DNA of 49,886 nucleotides from Devosia sp. GTDB taxonomy: Bacteria > Pseudomonadota > Alphaproteobacteria > Rhizobiales > Devosiaceae. Below, one piece after another: positions 25,631 to 35,034 of this stretch (the stretch's first letter is position 1; each line of letters opens with the position of its first letter). A program made the translations under genes and the position numbers. The notes under the pieces are model-generated. The model was not told the DNA's origin and ran no database searches. It saw nothing but the letters and a program-made list of their open reading frames with translations. Location of the stretch: the NCBI GenBank assembly GCA_015234425.1, contig JADGNE010000014.1, forward strand, positions 1 through 49,886, in the 5' to 3' direction.

Positions 25631-28393
25631 TCAGAGCAGCACAAGCGCCGCCTTGATGCGGTCGCGACGGTCAATTGCCGCTTCGCGACGAGCCTTCTGT
25701 TCCTCGATCACCTCTTCAGGCGCCTTGGCAACAAACTGCTCATTCCCCAGCTTCTTGTCGATCTGGGCTATCTCGGCGTCGAGCTTGCCAACATCCTTCT
25801 GCAGGCGCGCCTTCTCGACCGTGAGATCGATAACGCCGGCCAGCGGCAGAGCGAAATTGGCATCGCCGACGACAAATTGTGCAGATTCACCAGGCACTTC
25901 GGACTGCGGCGTGATCTCTTCGAGACGCGCTAGGCGGGTGATCAGTGAGGTGCCACCGACGAGACGGCGAAGCGTTTCCTCACCAGCCCCGGTCACCACC
26001 AGCTGCAGCTTGGCGCTCGCCGGAACATTCATTTCCGCACGCACCGAACGGACATTGGAGATCACCTCGATCAGCCATGCCAGCTCGGCATCTGCCGCAA
26101 CGTCCTCAAGTCCTTGGAATTCCGGCCATTCTGTCAGGATCAGAAGGTTATCACGTGCCGGACCAAACTTGCCGGTCTCCGCCCAAAGCTCTTCGGTAAC
26201 GAAGGGCATCATCGGGTGCAGCATGATGAGGATCTGGTCGAGCGCCCAGGCTGCAGTCGCCCGCGTCTCGGCCTTCGCAGCCTCGTCTTCGCCATTGAAC
26301 ACCGGCTTGGCGAACTCCACGAACCAGTCGCAGAACGTGCCCCAGACAAAGTCATAGGCCGAGTTGGCAGCCTCATTAAACTTATAATCTTCAATGCCTT
26401 GGCGCACAGAAGCCATCGCGCGAACGGTCGAGCCGACGATCCAGCGATTGAGCGCCAGCGTGTTGGCCTTGGGGTCATAGCCCTCAACGCGCCGCGCTTC
26501 GTTCATTTCGAGGAAGCGGGCCGCGTTCCAGATCTTGGTCACGAAATTGCGGTAGCCCTCAACGCGGCTGATCGCCAGCTTGAGGTCACGGCCCTGCGCG
26601 GCCATGGCGGCCAGCGTAAATCGGGTCGCGTCAGCACCGTATTCGTCGACGAGCTTGAGAGGATCGATCACGTTCCCCTTGGTTTTGCTCATCTTTTGGC
26701 CCTTCTCGTCGCGGACGAGAGCGTGCATGTAGACGGTGTGGAACGGCTCCTTGTCGAGGAATTCCAGACCCATCATCATCATGCGGGCAACCCAGAAGAA
26801 GATGATGTCAAAGCCCGTGACCAACACGCTGTTCGGGTAATAGCGCGCCAGCTCCGGCGTCTCATCCGGCCAACCGAGGGTCGAGAACGGCCATAATGCC
26901 GAAGAGAACCAGGTGTCGAGCACGTCGGGGTCGCGGGTCAGCTCGACCGGCTTGCCATAGTGCTTCTCAGCCAGTGCCGTGGCTTCAGCTTCGTCATACG
27001 CCACAAAGGCTTCATTGTCCGGGCCATACCAGGCCGGGATCTGGTGACCCCACCATAGCTGGCGCGAAATGCACCACGGCTTGATGTTTTCGAGCCAGGC
27101 GAAATAGGTGTTTTCGTACTGCTGCGGCACGAATTTTGTGCGGCCTTCGCGCACTGAAGCCAGCGCCGGCTGCGCCAGAACATCGGCCTTCACCCACCAC
27201 TGGTCGGTCAGGAACGGCTCGATGACGACGAGCTTGGACTTCTCGTCATGCGGCACCATGATCTTCTTGTCCTCGATGTGATCGAGGCCGCGGATCGGAT
27301 TTTCTTCAGCAATGGCAGTCAGATCGGCGATGATCGCCTTGCGCGCCTCGAAGCGGTCGAGGCCGCGGTACTTGGCGGGTACGAACTCTTCATCGACGAT
27401 GGCGCCGCGCGTGGTGAACACGTTTATGGGCTCGATGCCGGCACGTGCACCAACCTCGAAGTCGTTGAAATCATGCGCAGGCGTGATCTTGACCGCGCCG
27501 GTACCGAGCGCCGGATCGGCATATTCGTCGGCAATCACGGGAATGCGGCGACCCACCAGCGGCAGATCCACAAACTTGCCGATAAGCCCCTGATACCGCT
27601 CGTCTTCCGGATGCACGGCGACAGCAACGTCGCCCAGCATGGTTTCCGGGCGCGTCGTCGCGACGATGATGTAGTCGCGAGTTTCCTCGCCCGTGACATT
27701 GCCCTCTTCGTCCTTGATCGGGAACTGATAGGTCACGCCATCCGCCAACGGATAACGCAGGTGCCACATGTGGCCCTTGACCTCGATATTCTCCACCTCA
27801 AGGTCCGAGATCGCGGTCTCAAGACCCGGGTGCCAGTTCACCAGGCGCTTGGCGCGATAGATGAGGTCGCGCTTGTGCAGTTCAACGAACACCTTGGTGA
27901 CGGCGCGGACCATCTGGTCGTCCGGCGCGCCATTGGCGCCCATGGTGAACCGCTCGCGCGAAAAATCAGCCGAAGCGCCCAAGCGCTTCAATTGATTCAT
28001 GATTGTGCCGCCGCTCTCGCCCTTCCACTCCCAGACGCGCTCGATGAACTTGTCGCGGCCCATGCTGCGACGGTCGAGCTGTTTTTCGGCAAGCTGGCGC
28101 TCGACGATCATCTGCGTGGCAATGCCGGCGTGGTCCGTGCCCGGCTGCCAGAGCACGTCCTTCTTCAACATGCGGTTGAAGCGGACGAGGATGTCCTGCA
28201 CCGTATTGTTGAGGGCGTGGCCGATATGCAGCGAGCCCGTGACATTGGGCGGCGGAATAACGATGGTGAAGGTCTCGGCGCCTGGCTTTGCCCCAGCGCC
28301 CGCTGCGAAGGCCTTGGCCTCGAGCCAGGCCTCGTAGATGCGGCTCTCGACCGCTGCGGGCTCGTAAGTCTTTTCAAGCATCGGATCACTCAC
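25631..28393 (-). CDS. valS: ValS, valyl-tRNA synthetase
   Basis: A 920-residue class I synthetase. HIGH is in PPPNVTGSLHIGHALNNT (about residue 57), and the KMSKS loop is GQKMSKTKGNVIDP near 567. The editing (CP1) domain, the DALR-type anticodon-binding region and the C-terminal coiled coil (EKARLQKDVGKLDAEIAQIDKKL) are all visible. The start is GTG at 28393; the ATG at 28381 (MLEKTYEP) fits many homologues equally well. Downstream of the popZ-like gene in the same orientation. Confidence 0.97.
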   Translation of the reverse strand: MSDPMLEKTYEPAAVESRIYEAWLEAKAFAAGAGAKPGAETFTIVIPPPNVTGSLHIGHALNNTVQDILVRFNRMLKKDVLWQPGTDHAGIATQMIVERQLAEKQLDRRSMGRDKFIERVWEWKGESGGTIMNQLKRLGASADFSRERFTMGANGAPDDQMVRAVTKVFVELHKRDLIYRAKRLVNWHPGLETAISDLEVENIEVKGHMWHLRYPLADGVTYQFPIKDEEGNVTGEETRDYIIVATTRPETMLGDVAVAVHPEDERYQGLIGKFVDLPLVGRRIPVIADEYADPALGTGAVKITPAHDFNDFEVGARAGIEPINVFTTRGAIVDEEFVPAKYRGLDRFEARKAIIADLTAIAEENPIRGLDHIEDKKIMVPHDEKSKLVVIEPFLTDQWWVKADVLAQPALASVREGRTKFVPQQYENTYFAWLENIKPWCISRQLWWGHQIPAWYGPDNEAFVAYDEAEATALAEKHYGKPVELTRDPDVLDTWFSSALWPFSTLGWPDETPELARYYPNSVLVTGFDIIFFWVARMMMMGLEFLDKEPFHTVYMHALVRDEKGQKMSKTKGNVIDPLKLVDEYGADATRFTLAAMAAQGRDLKLAISRVEGYRNFVTKIWNAARFLEMNEARRVEGYDPKANTLALNRWIVGSTVRAMASVRQGIEDYKFNEAANSAYDFVWGTFCDWFVEFAKPVFNGEDEAAKAETRATAAWALDQILIMLHPMMPFVTEELWAETGKFGPARDNLLILTEWPEFQGLEDVAADAELAWLIEVISNVRSVRAEMNVPASAKLQLVVTGAGEETLRRLVGGTSLITRLARLEEITPQSEVPGESAQFVVGDANFALPLAGVIDLTVEKARLQKDVGKLDAEIAQIDKKLGNEQFVAKAPEEVIEEQKARREAAIDRRDRIKAALVLL

Positions 28394-28517
28394 AACAGCA
28401 TTGACCCGCCAGGTGAGACATGGCGGGCCGAAAAACGGGTATCAGACTTCAATCAAAAGCGGAGCGCAGGGTCAACTGCGCCGGAGGAAGGAAATCCCCT
28501 TCCCGCCGGCCAGAAGA

Positions 28518-29288
28518 CTATTCGCCGCGAGAAACGCGCGAAATTTCCTTCTCCACCATCCGCTCAACGACGGACGGCAGGTTTTCATCCAGCCATTCCT
28601 TGAGCATGGGGCGCAGCATGTCGCGGATCATCGACTCGATGGTCGCGCTGCCATTACCAAGCGCAGGCGATGGCACGACGCCGATACCGGCAGCATTGAG
28701 CTTGCCGATCGAGCTACGGACCGCAGCCTTGGTCGCCGGCTCGAGCAGGCCTTCGGCGATTTCGGCGCTCAGCGTTGCATCCGGAAGCGGCGCAGCCTCG
28801 GAGATGGAGGAAAGACCGGTGTCAAACGCCTCTGGAGCGAAGGCATTTTCCAGATCTGTGTCGGACTTTACGGCATGCAACATGGCAACAACAGGCTCCT
28901 CGTCGGCCACAGTTTCGGGCTCGACAATGGTTTCAGGCGCGGGATTGAATGTGGGCAATTCAGCTTCCACGGCATCATCGATGTCCGCGATAAAGCTGAC
29001 GTCATCGGCCACAACCAGTTCTGGCGCGGCTGCTTCCCGCTCGGCATCGGCCAGGAGAGCCTCGAAACCAAAGCTGGACACAGGCTCTGCTTCAGAAACG
29101 ATCTGCTCGGCAGAGAGCGCCAGGGGCTCATCCTCGGCGAGCGGCACTGGCGTGGCTTCCATCGGATCAATGGCAGTGTGCAGTGACGGGCGACGGGGCG
29201 CCGGCGCCTCGTCGTCGTCCGCAATAATCTGACGGATGGACGACAGAATTTCGTCCATTGACGGTTCTTTGGGGGCCGGCTTGTTCAT
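28518..29288 (-). CDS. PopZ-family (DUF2497) polar organising protein
   Basis: A 256-residue acidic, largely disordered protein. The N-terminus EPSMDEILSSIRQIIADDDE and the C-terminus ESMIRDMLRPMLKEWLDENLPSVVERMVEKEISR are the two conserved parts of PopZ/DUF2497 proteins; the middle is rich in Glu, Ala and Pro. PopZ anchors the chromosome origin and cell-cycle regulators at the poles in Alphaproteobacteria. Position beside valS and tolC agrees with other members of the order. ATG at 29288 has GAGG upstream. Confidence 0.9.
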   Translation of the reverse strand: MNKPAPKEPSMDEILSSIRQIIADDDEAPAPRRPSLHTAIDPMEATPVPLAEDEPLALSAEQIVSEAEPVSSFGFEALLADAEREAAAPELVVADDVSFIADIDDAVEAELPTFNPAPETIVEPETVADEEPVVAMLHAVKSDTDLENAFAPEAFDTGLSSISEAAPLPDATLSAEIAEGLLEPATKAAVRSSIGKLNAAGIGVVPSPALGNGSATIESMIRDMLRPMLKEWLDENLPSVVERMVEKEISRVSRGE

Positions 29289-29417
29289 TTGTGCCTCTTA
29301 CGTATCCGCAAAGCGAAGGCCAGGACCCGCATCCAGGCCGACCGATTCGTTACGAACAGCTTAACTCGTTAAGGCGCCGTTAGGAATCGCTCACTCGAGC
29401 AAGGGACGAACATCCCC

Positions 29418-29449
29418 AAAAAATAATGGCCGGGACTGAGCCCGGCCAT
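29418..29449 (-). terminator. Intrinsic terminator of tolC
   Basis: On the minus strand ATGGCCGGG and CCCGGCCAT form a 9-bp stem with a 6-nt loop, followed by TATTTTTT. It lies 25 bp after the tolC stop. Confidence 0.9.
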
Positions 29450-29473
29450 ACAATAACGAGGTGTGCCTTCAGA

Positions 29474-30853
29474 CTAATCCGCAACAGTGCGCAATTCCTG
29501 CCAGACATCATCGACAGTCTGGGTGTAGTTGACGGCCGACTTGACCACGACCGGCAGGCCGAGATCACTGGCCGTCAGGCGACCCATTGCAGACAGGAGC
29601 GAAAAAGTCGCGATGACTTTATTTGTGGACGCGTTGATCAGGCCTTCACGAGCGCTGGTCAATTCTGCCTGGGAATTCAGCACGTCGAGCGTGGTGCGCG
29701 TACCGAGGTCGCGCTCCTGAACAACGCCTTCGAGAACGGTCGAACCGGCAGCAACGGCAGCCTGGGCCGCCTGAATCTGTGCTTCCGCACTCTGGATGCC
29801 AGCCCATGCAGTGATCACGGCCTCGCGGACGCGATCATAGGCTGCCATGGCGTCGACTTCAGTTTTCACCTGGTCGAGATTGGCCTTGCGGACGCTCGAG
29901 CCCAGAGCACCACCGGCATAAAGCGGCACAGTGACCTGGAAGCCAACCTGACCGCTCAGCCCGTCTTGGGACATAAGCCCCGAAGTCCCACTCCACCGCG
30001 ACCCGACCTGCCCATTGATCGTGGCCGTCGGACCGAAAGCGGCCTCAGCCGCGTCGGAACCGGCCTGAGCGGCCCGAATAGCCGCCTTGGACATAAGGAT
30101 TGCAGGATGACCGACTTCGGCCTCGGCAATCGCGGTCTCAAGACCGGCGGGGATCAGCTTTGCGTAATTGTGTCCTGGCGAGAGATTCTGCGGACGGGCG
30201 CCGACATAGCGCTGGAAGGTCGCCTGGCTGACTTCAAGGCTGCTGACGGAGGCGCGATAGGACGCCTGCCCCTGGGCGAGGCGTGCCTCTGCCTGTGCCA
30301 CGTCGATACGCGTGCCCTCGCCCACTTCCAGACGATCTCGCGCGGACTGCAGCTGCGCCTGGAAGAACTGAATGTTCTCCTCCCGCAGTGCCACCAGCTG
30401 GCGGTCGGTCAGGACGGACATATAGGCCTGCACCACCGAAAGCAGCACATTCTGCTCGGTGTTGCGGATCTGGTATTCTGCGACCTCGGCAGCGGCACGG
30501 GCGGCTTCGATCTGCGCTTCGGTCCGGTAATTGTCAAAAATGGTCTGGTTGTAGCTGATGCCCGTTGTGATCGAGCTGGGTGTATTCCAGTTACCGCCGA
30601 TCAGGCTAAACTGCTGATTTCCGGCAATCGACGCACCGATTGTTGGCAGCTTGCGCGACTGTGCTTGGGCGATGCCTTCAGCCGATGATTTTGCCGAGAG
30701 AAGCGCCGACTGCAGGTCGGGCGCATGGTCATAAGCGGCGGTCAAAGCCTGAGTGATGGATTGCGCCTGCGCCGCACCGACAGACGCAGCGGCCAACATC
30801 ATGGCTATCAAGCTCGACTTGATCATATTCTGCAACGTCACCACCCCGGCCAT
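29474..30853 (-). CDS. tolC: TolC-family outer membrane efflux protein
   Basis: A 459-residue outer-membrane channel of type I secretion and RND efflux systems. The start at 30853 (MAGVVTLQNM) has AAGGGTGAAG upstream and gives a signal peptide ending VGAAQAQS; the open frame extends further to 30910. Repeated OEP domains are visible as SITQALTAAYDHAPDLQSAL, GEGTRIDVAQAEARLAQG, and later LGTRTTLDVLNSQAELTSARE, the two related helical hairpins of the channel. It is followed by a strong terminator. No membrane-fusion or inner-membrane partner is adjacent. Confidence 0.93.
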   Translation of the reverse strand: MAGVVTLQNMIKSSLIAMMLAAASVGAAQAQSITQALTAAYDHAPDLQSALLSAKSSAEGIAQAQSRKLPTIGASIAGNQQFSLIGGNWNTPSSITTGISYNQTIFDNYRTEAQIEAARAAAEVAEYQIRNTEQNVLLSVVQAYMSVLTDRQLVALREENIQFFQAQLQSARDRLEVGEGTRIDVAQAEARLAQGQASYRASVSSLEVSQATFQRYVGARPQNLSPGHNYAKLIPAGLETAIAEAEVGHPAILMSKAAIRAAQAGSDAAEAAFGPTATINGQVGSRWSGTSGLMSQDGLSGQVGFQVTVPLYAGGALGSSVRKANLDQVKTEVDAMAAYDRVREAVITAWAGIQSAEAQIQAAQAAVAAGSTVLEGVVQERDLGTRTTLDVLNSQAELTSAREGLINASTNKVIATFSLLSAMGRLTASDLGLPVVVKSAVNYTQTVDDVWQELRTVAD

Positions 30854-30971
30854 TAACACTTCACCCTTATGCCCACGTGGTACTGTTAACAACCCGCGTG
30901 GACAACACATACACTCGATTTACGCCTCGTTCACCCGGCGGCGTGGCCGCCAAGCAACATTCTTACGCCTA

Positions 30972-31646
30972 CTAGAATACGAAATCCTGAATCAATGGGC
31001 GATTTGGCTGAAAGGGCAGATGTGCGTCAAACTCTGCACGTGCCGTCACGCCGCCCTCCGCACTGACATAAAGACTAGTGACGCCAATTCGCCCGGATCC
31101 GATCACCGCAACCAGACGCCCACCCGGATTAAGTCGATCCAGCAAGACCTTCGGCACCTCAGGCACGCTCCATCCGATATGGATGACATCGAACCTCGCC
31201 TGCTCGGGAAGAGCATCTTCGCTCTCGATTACACCAACATTGCCGAAACCCAGTTCCGACAGATTGCGGGTTGCCGCGGCTGCGAGCCCAGCATCGGGTT
31301 CGATGGCCACAACATTTTTGGCCACCAGCGACAGAATGGCGGCGCTGTAACCGAGCCCGGTCCCGATATCGAGCACCGAATCACTGGCCTGAACTTCCGC
31401 AAGCTGCAGCATTCGGCCGAGTGTCGCGGGCGAGCCCATGCTCCGACCGGCCACACCGAGGGGCTGGATGCTGTCGATATAGGCGACGGCCCGGCGTGCA
31501 TCGGGAACAAAATTCTCCCGTGGCACGCGCAGGAACGCTGACAAGACGCGCACATCCAGCACGCCATTTGTGCGCAACTGGCTGTCCACCATGGCTGTGC
31601 GTTCGACGTTGAAGTCGGTCAAGACCACACCCCGGCTCGTGTTCAT
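30972..31646 (-). CDS. pcm: Protein-L-isoaspartate O-methyltransferase family protein
   Basis: About 224 residues. The core starts with TDFNVERTAMVDSQLRTNGV, and the SAM-binding motif I is SVLDIGTGLGYSAAIL, followed by VVAIEPDAGLA and the post-motif LNPGGRLVAVI. The enzyme repairs isoaspartyl damage in proteins, although this tolC-linked branch is not well studied. The start is uncertain: ATG at 31646 is used here, GTG codons at 31628 or 31625 would also suit the family, and the open frame to 31949 reaches back through tRNA-Cys and is not coding. It lies upstream of tolC in the same direction. Confidence 0.85.
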   Translation of the reverse strand: MNTSRGVVLTDFNVERTAMVDSQLRTNGVLDVRVLSAFLRVPRENFVPDARRAVAYIDSIQPLGVAGRSMGSPATLGRMLQLAEVQASDSVLDIGTGLGYSAAILSLVAKNVVAIEPDAGLAAAATRNLSELGFGNVGVIESEDALPEQARFDVIHIGWSVPEVPKVLLDRLNPGGRLVAVIGSGRIGVTSLYVSAEGGVTARAEFDAHLPFQPNRPLIQDFVF

Positions 31647-31823
31647 ATGATGGCCGTGAATATCGCTCGCCGAGACGACGTGCAAGTCATCAGAGCCACC
31701 AGCCGGCCAACGCCAGCCCGGAAACCCGAGGTCACGCGGCCAAAAGGCCACGTCAAAACGGTCCGGGGAACCACGACAATGTAACGGAAGGTGATCTGAC
31801 CGCAGGCTTGGCGAGGAGATCGA

Positions 31824-31897
31824 TGGAGGCCACGTCCGGAATTGAACCGGAGTACACGGATTTGCAATCCGCTGCGTAACCACTCCGCCACGTGGCC
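31824..31897 (-). tRNA. tRNA-Cys (GCA)
   Basis: A 74-nt cloverleaf on the minus strand. The acceptor stem GGCCACG pairs with CGTGGCC, the discriminator base is U as expected for tRNA-Cys, and CCA is encoded. The anticodon stem GGATT/AATCC frames GCA (plus-strand 31863-31865). The T-arm is CCGG-TTCAATT-CCGG. Confidence 0.97.
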
Positions 31898-31945
31898 TCT
31901 GTCCGGGCTTTTCGGGAGTTTCTCTTCCGAAGTCAAGATGGAGAT

Positions 31946-31970
31946 GCACACGCGACCAACGCGCGTGTGC
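31946..31970. terminator. Hairpin downstream of frmA
   Basis: GCACACGCG and CGCGTGTGC form a perfect 9-bp stem with a 7-nt loop, between the frmA stop (32021) and tRNA-Cys. There is no U-run, so it is at best a weak terminator or a chance palindrome. Confidence 0.35.
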
Positions 31971-32020
31971 AAAATGCTCGGCCGGGGGCTGGAAGCCGTC
32001 CGGAAAGGCGGCAAAAAACC

Positions 32021-33148
32021 TTAGTAGACGACGACGCTTCGGATGCTCTCGCCCGAATGCATCATCTCGAAGCCCTTGTTGATGTCTTCGAGACGCAGCG
32101 TGTGGGTGATCATCGGGTCGATCTCGATCTTGCCGTCGAGGTACCAGTCGACGATCTTTGGAACATCGGTGCGGCCCTTGGCGCCGCCGAAGGCCGTGCC
32201 CATCCAGGTCCGGCCGGTGACCAGCTGGAATGGACGCGTCGAGATTTCCTTGCCCGCTCCGGCCACGCCGATCACCACGGACTTGCCCCAGCCGCGATGG
32301 CTGGCTTCAAGCGCCTGGCGCATGACGGTGGTGTTGCCGGTGCAATCGAACGTGTAGTCCGCGCCACCGATCAGGTCGCCACGACGCTTGGTCAGATTGA
32401 CGAGATAGGGAACGACGTCGCCCTCGATCTCCTTCGGATTGACGAAATGCGTCATGCCGAAGCGCTCGCCCCAGGCCTTCTTGTCGTTGTTGATATCAAC
32501 CCCGATGATCATGTCCGCGCCGGCCAGACGCAGGCCCTGGATCACGTTGAGGCCAATGCCGCCGAGGCCGAACACCACTGCGGTCGCGCCGATCTCCACC
32601 TTTGCCGTGTTGATCACTGCGCCGATACCGGTCGTCACGCCGCAACCGACGTAGCAGACCTTGTCGAAGGCAGCCGAGGCGTCGATCTTGGCGACAGCGA
32701 TTTCCGGCAGCACGGTGTAGTTCGAAAAGGTCGAGCAGCCCATGTAGTGATAAATCGGCTTGCCTTCGAACGAGAAGCGCGAAGTGCCATCGGGCATGAG
32801 CCCCTGCCCCTGCGTCGCGCGGATCGAGGTGCAGAGATTGGTCTTGCCGGAACGGCAGGAATAGCACTCACGGCATTCGGGCGTGTAGAGCGGGATGACG
32901 TGATCGCCCTTTTTCACCGAAGTCACACCGGGGCCGACATCGACCACGACGCCGGCGCCTTCATGGCCGAGAATAGCCGGGAAGATGCCTTCGGGGTCGG
33001 CGCCAGACAGGGTAAAATCGTCGGTGTGGCAGAGACCGGTGGCCTTGATCTCGATCAGAACTTCGCCGACCTTGGGGCCTTCGAGATCAACCTCGACGAT
33101 TTCGAGCGGCTTTCCGGCCTGGAACGCAACTGCGGCGCGGGTTTTCAT
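32021..33148 (-). CDS. frmA: S-(hydroxymethyl)glutathione dehydrogenase (class III alcohol dehydrogenase)
   Basis: A 375-residue zinc enzyme that oxidises the glutathione-formaldehyde adduct with NAD. Catalytic zinc motifs are [12 protein letters not shown] and GHEGAGVV; the structural zinc loop is [17 protein letters not shown]. The nucleotide-binding segment [20 protein letters not shown] follows. I chose the ATG at 33148 (MKTRAAVAF) with GGAG 8 bp upstream; another ATG lies 6 bp earlier. No fghA or regulator is adjacent; the class III assignment rests on overall similarity and the [10 protein letters not shown] segment typical of FrmA. Confidence 0.95.
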   Translation of the reverse strand: MKTRAAVAFQAGKPLEIVEVDLEGPKVGEVLIEIKATGLCHTDDFTLSGADPEGIFPAILGHEGAGVVVDVGPGVTSVKKGDHVIPLYTPECRECYSCRSGKTNLCTSIRATQGQGLMPDGTSRFSFEGKPIYHYMGCSTFSNYTVLPEIAVAKIDASAAFDKVCYVGCGVTTGIGAVINTAKVEIGATAVVFGLGGIGLNVIQGLRLAGADMIIGVDINNDKKAWGERFGMTHFVNPKEIEGDVVPYLVNLTKRRGDLIGGADYTFDCTGNTTVMRQALEASHRGWGKSVVIGVAGAGKEISTRPFQLVTGRTWMGTAFGGAKGRTDVPKIVDWYLDGKIEIDPMITHTLRLEDINKGFEMMHSGESIRSVVVY

Positions 33149-33242
33149 TGGCATTCTCCAAGGCTTAGATTCGATTGGTCTGAGGGTGGCATAGCCTGCG
33201 GCAAGTGCAACCGGCAATCTGCCCGCCCCCCGCTCAATCCGA

Positions 33243-33437
33243 TCAAACGTCGAATTCGTGGACTTCCGGCTGCTTGCCGATCAGCTTCTTGCGCACCGTC
33301 AGAAACTTGTGTTCCCCGTCTCGCCGCAACAGGACCGAATGGATCGGCTGGCCAAGAGTATCGAGCGGCGACGAAGACGAAATGATCTCCCAGCCTTCAG
33401 AAACCAGCTTGCTCAAGGGGTGAAGAATGTCGCTCAT
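33243..33437 (-). CDS. Small conserved-looking hypothetical protein (64 aa)
   Basis: [21 protein letters not shown] opens a 64-residue protein with strand-like stretches ([20 protein letters not shown]). GGGAGG lies 5 bp upstream of the ATG at 33437, a strong site; an in-frame ATG at 33467 is less good. The pattern of a Gly-Trp-Glu turn followed by two strands recalls DUF4177-like small proteins, but I cannot confirm it. It sits alone upstream of frmA in the same orientation and could share its transcript. Confidence 0.65.
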   Translation of the reverse strand: MSDILHPLSKLVSEGWEIISSSSPLDTLGQPIHSVLLRRDGEHKFLTVRKKLIGKQPEVHEFDV

Positions 33438-33564
33438 GTGTGCCTCCCAAAAAGATCGGCCCTGCATAGAGCTATCCAGCGAACGGAGCTAGTCGGCGCT
33501 CAGGGATATCGTTTCGCAGCAGTTACTTAGTCGGCTGATCTTCACGGAGGGAAACCTCGCCCCG

Positions 33565-34191
33565 CTAAAGCGACACGACCACATTCACCGTCGCCGCGAC
33601 GATGACCGTGTTGAAAAAGAACGAAAATATGCCGTGCAGGAGCACCAGCTGCTGCATGCGCCGCGAGGTCACTGCCACATCCGCAACCTGGGCGGTCATG
33701 CCGATCACATAGGCAAAGTACAAGAATGCCAGTCCATCCGGCTGCCCCTTCAGTGGAAACTGGAGGCCGCCCTTTTGTTCCTCGTGATGCGACGCGCCTG
33801 AATAATATTCATAGGCATAATGATGCGCGGCCATGGCATGGACAGTCAGCCAGCCGAGGGGAACAGAGACCATTGTGGCGATGGACTGCAGCGACCCGGG
33901 CCCCTCTCCAGCCATCAGCAGGAACAGCGACACCAGCGATGCGCCAACCACAGCCAGCGTCACCACGAACAAGATCCACGCCGGAGCATCCTCGCTCTCG
34001 GCGTGCCGTTGCAGGAAGGGTGCGCTTGCCCGCGCAAAGCGAACGAGGCTGAGCACGAGATAGACCGCAAAGAAGCTGTTCGACCCCCAGAGCAACGCCT
34101 GGGTCGGCGTGACCAGCGCCGTCGCCAGGGCGGCGATGACGCCGGCCCCAGCCGCGAGGTAGAATGAGCTATGGCGCGATGATCTCAGCAC
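33565..34191 (-). CDS. DUF1345 membrane protein
   Basis: A 208-residue inner-membrane protein with about five helices (YLAAGAGVIAALATALV; FAVYLVLSLVRFARAS; WILFVVTLAVVGASLVSLFLLM; the later YFAYVIGMTAQVADVAVTS; FFFNTVIVAATVNVVVS). The AFLYFAYVIGMT and VTSRRMQQLVLLHGIFSFFFNT segments are typical of DUF1345. Function unknown. It follows xylG after a hairpin. Confidence 0.85.
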   Translation of the reverse strand: MLRSSRHSSFYLAAGAGVIAALATALVTPTQALLWGSNSFFAVYLVLSLVRFARASAPFLQRHAESEDAPAWILFVVTLAVVGASLVSLFLLMAGEGPGSLQSIATMVSVPLGWLTVHAMAAHHYAYEYYSGASHHEEQKGGLQFPLKGQPDGLAFLYFAYVIGMTAQVADVAVTSRRMQQLVLLHGIFSFFFNTVIVAATVNVVVSL

Positions 34192-34195
34192 GGAA

Positions 34196-34221
34196 ACTAT
34201 CCCCCCGCACGGGAGGATAGT
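34196..34221 (-). terminator. Hairpin after xylG
   Basis: On the minus strand ACTATCCTCCC and GGGGGGATAGT form an 11-bp stem (one G-U) with loop GTGC, followed by TTCC. It lies about 22 bp after the xylG stop and just before the DUF1345 gene. The U-run is weak. Confidence 0.55.
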
Positions 34222-34243
34222 CCCTGCTCTCTGGGCTGACCAG

Positions 34244-35023
34244 TCAGACGATGGCGCCGGGCCCCGGTACCGCTGCCGCCGGCACCTTGCCCATGATGAT
34301 CATGCCCAGCACCTCGTCCTTGGTGACGTCCGACGTGCGCGCTGATCCGACGACCAACCCGTTCTTCATCACCACGACCCGGTCCGCGAGGTCGAAGACG
34401 TCGTGGATATCGTGGCTGATGAGGAAGATGCCGATGCCATCGGATTTGAGCTGCTTGATCAGCTCGCCCACCTGCGCCGTTTCCTGCGGCCCCAGCGCGG
34501 CCGTCGGCTCATCCATGATCAGGATGCGCGCGTTGAACAGGATGGCCCTGGCAATGGCCACCGACTGCCGCTGCCCACCGGACAGCGCCTTAACCGGCTC
34601 CTTGAACCGGCGGAAGTTCGGGTTGAGGCGCCCCATGACTTCGCGGGCCCGGGACTCCATGGCCGCGTCATCCAGCGTGCCAAGCGCCGTCGTGATCTCG
34701 CGACCGAGGAACAGGTTTGCGGCTGCGTCGACATTGTCGGCCACGGCGAGCTGCTGGTAAATCGTCTCAATGCCATAGGCCTTGGCATCGCGCGGATTGT
34801 TGATCGTGGCAGCTTCGCCATTGATCCGGATTTCGCCGGCGTCACGGCGATAGGCGCCGGAAAGGATCTTGATCAGGGTCGACTTGCCCGCGCCGTTATG
34901 GCCAAGCAGGCCCACGACTTCGCCCCGGTGCAGGCTGATCGACGCATGGTCCACGGCCTTGATCCCGCCAAAGGCGATCGAAATATCCGTCATTTCGACA
35001 AGCGGAGTATTGGTGTCCAACAT
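34244..35023 (-). CDS. xylG: XylG-type sugar ABC transporter ATPase (single domain)
   Basis: A 259-residue ATP-binding subunit. Walker A is [14 protein letters not shown], the Q-loop is YQQLAVADN, the signature is [14 protein letters not shown], Walker B is [12 protein letters not shown], and the H-loop is LISHDIHDV. Many sugar importers of the CUT2 class carry a two-domain ATPase of about 500 residues; this one has a single domain, as seen for xylose or similar systems in Alphaproteobacteria. It follows xylH by 11 bp in the same operon. Confidence 0.85.
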   Translation of the reverse strand: MLDTNTPLVEMTDISIAFGGIKAVDHASISLHRGEVVGLLGHNGAGKSTLIKILSGAYRRDAGEIRINGEAATINNPRDAKAYGIETIYQQLAVADNVDAAANLFLGREITTALGTLDDAAMESRAREVMGRLNPNFRRFKEPVKALSGGQRQSVAIARAILFNARILIMDEPTAALGPQETAQVGELIKQLKSDGIGIFLISHDIHDVFDLADRVVVMKNGLVVGSARTSDVTKDEVLGMIIMGKVPAAAVPGPGAIV

Positions 35024-35034
35024 CTACGGACTCC

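Noticed and set aside
27248..28603. Plus-strand open frame of 451 codons opposite valS
   Set aside because: Antisense shadow; no recognisable domain.
31647..31949. Upstream extension of the pcm frame
   Set aside because: It runs through tRNA-Cys and has no similarity to the family.
31946..31970. GCACACGCG hairpin as strong terminator of frmA
   Set aside because: No U-run on either strand; kept only as a weak feature.
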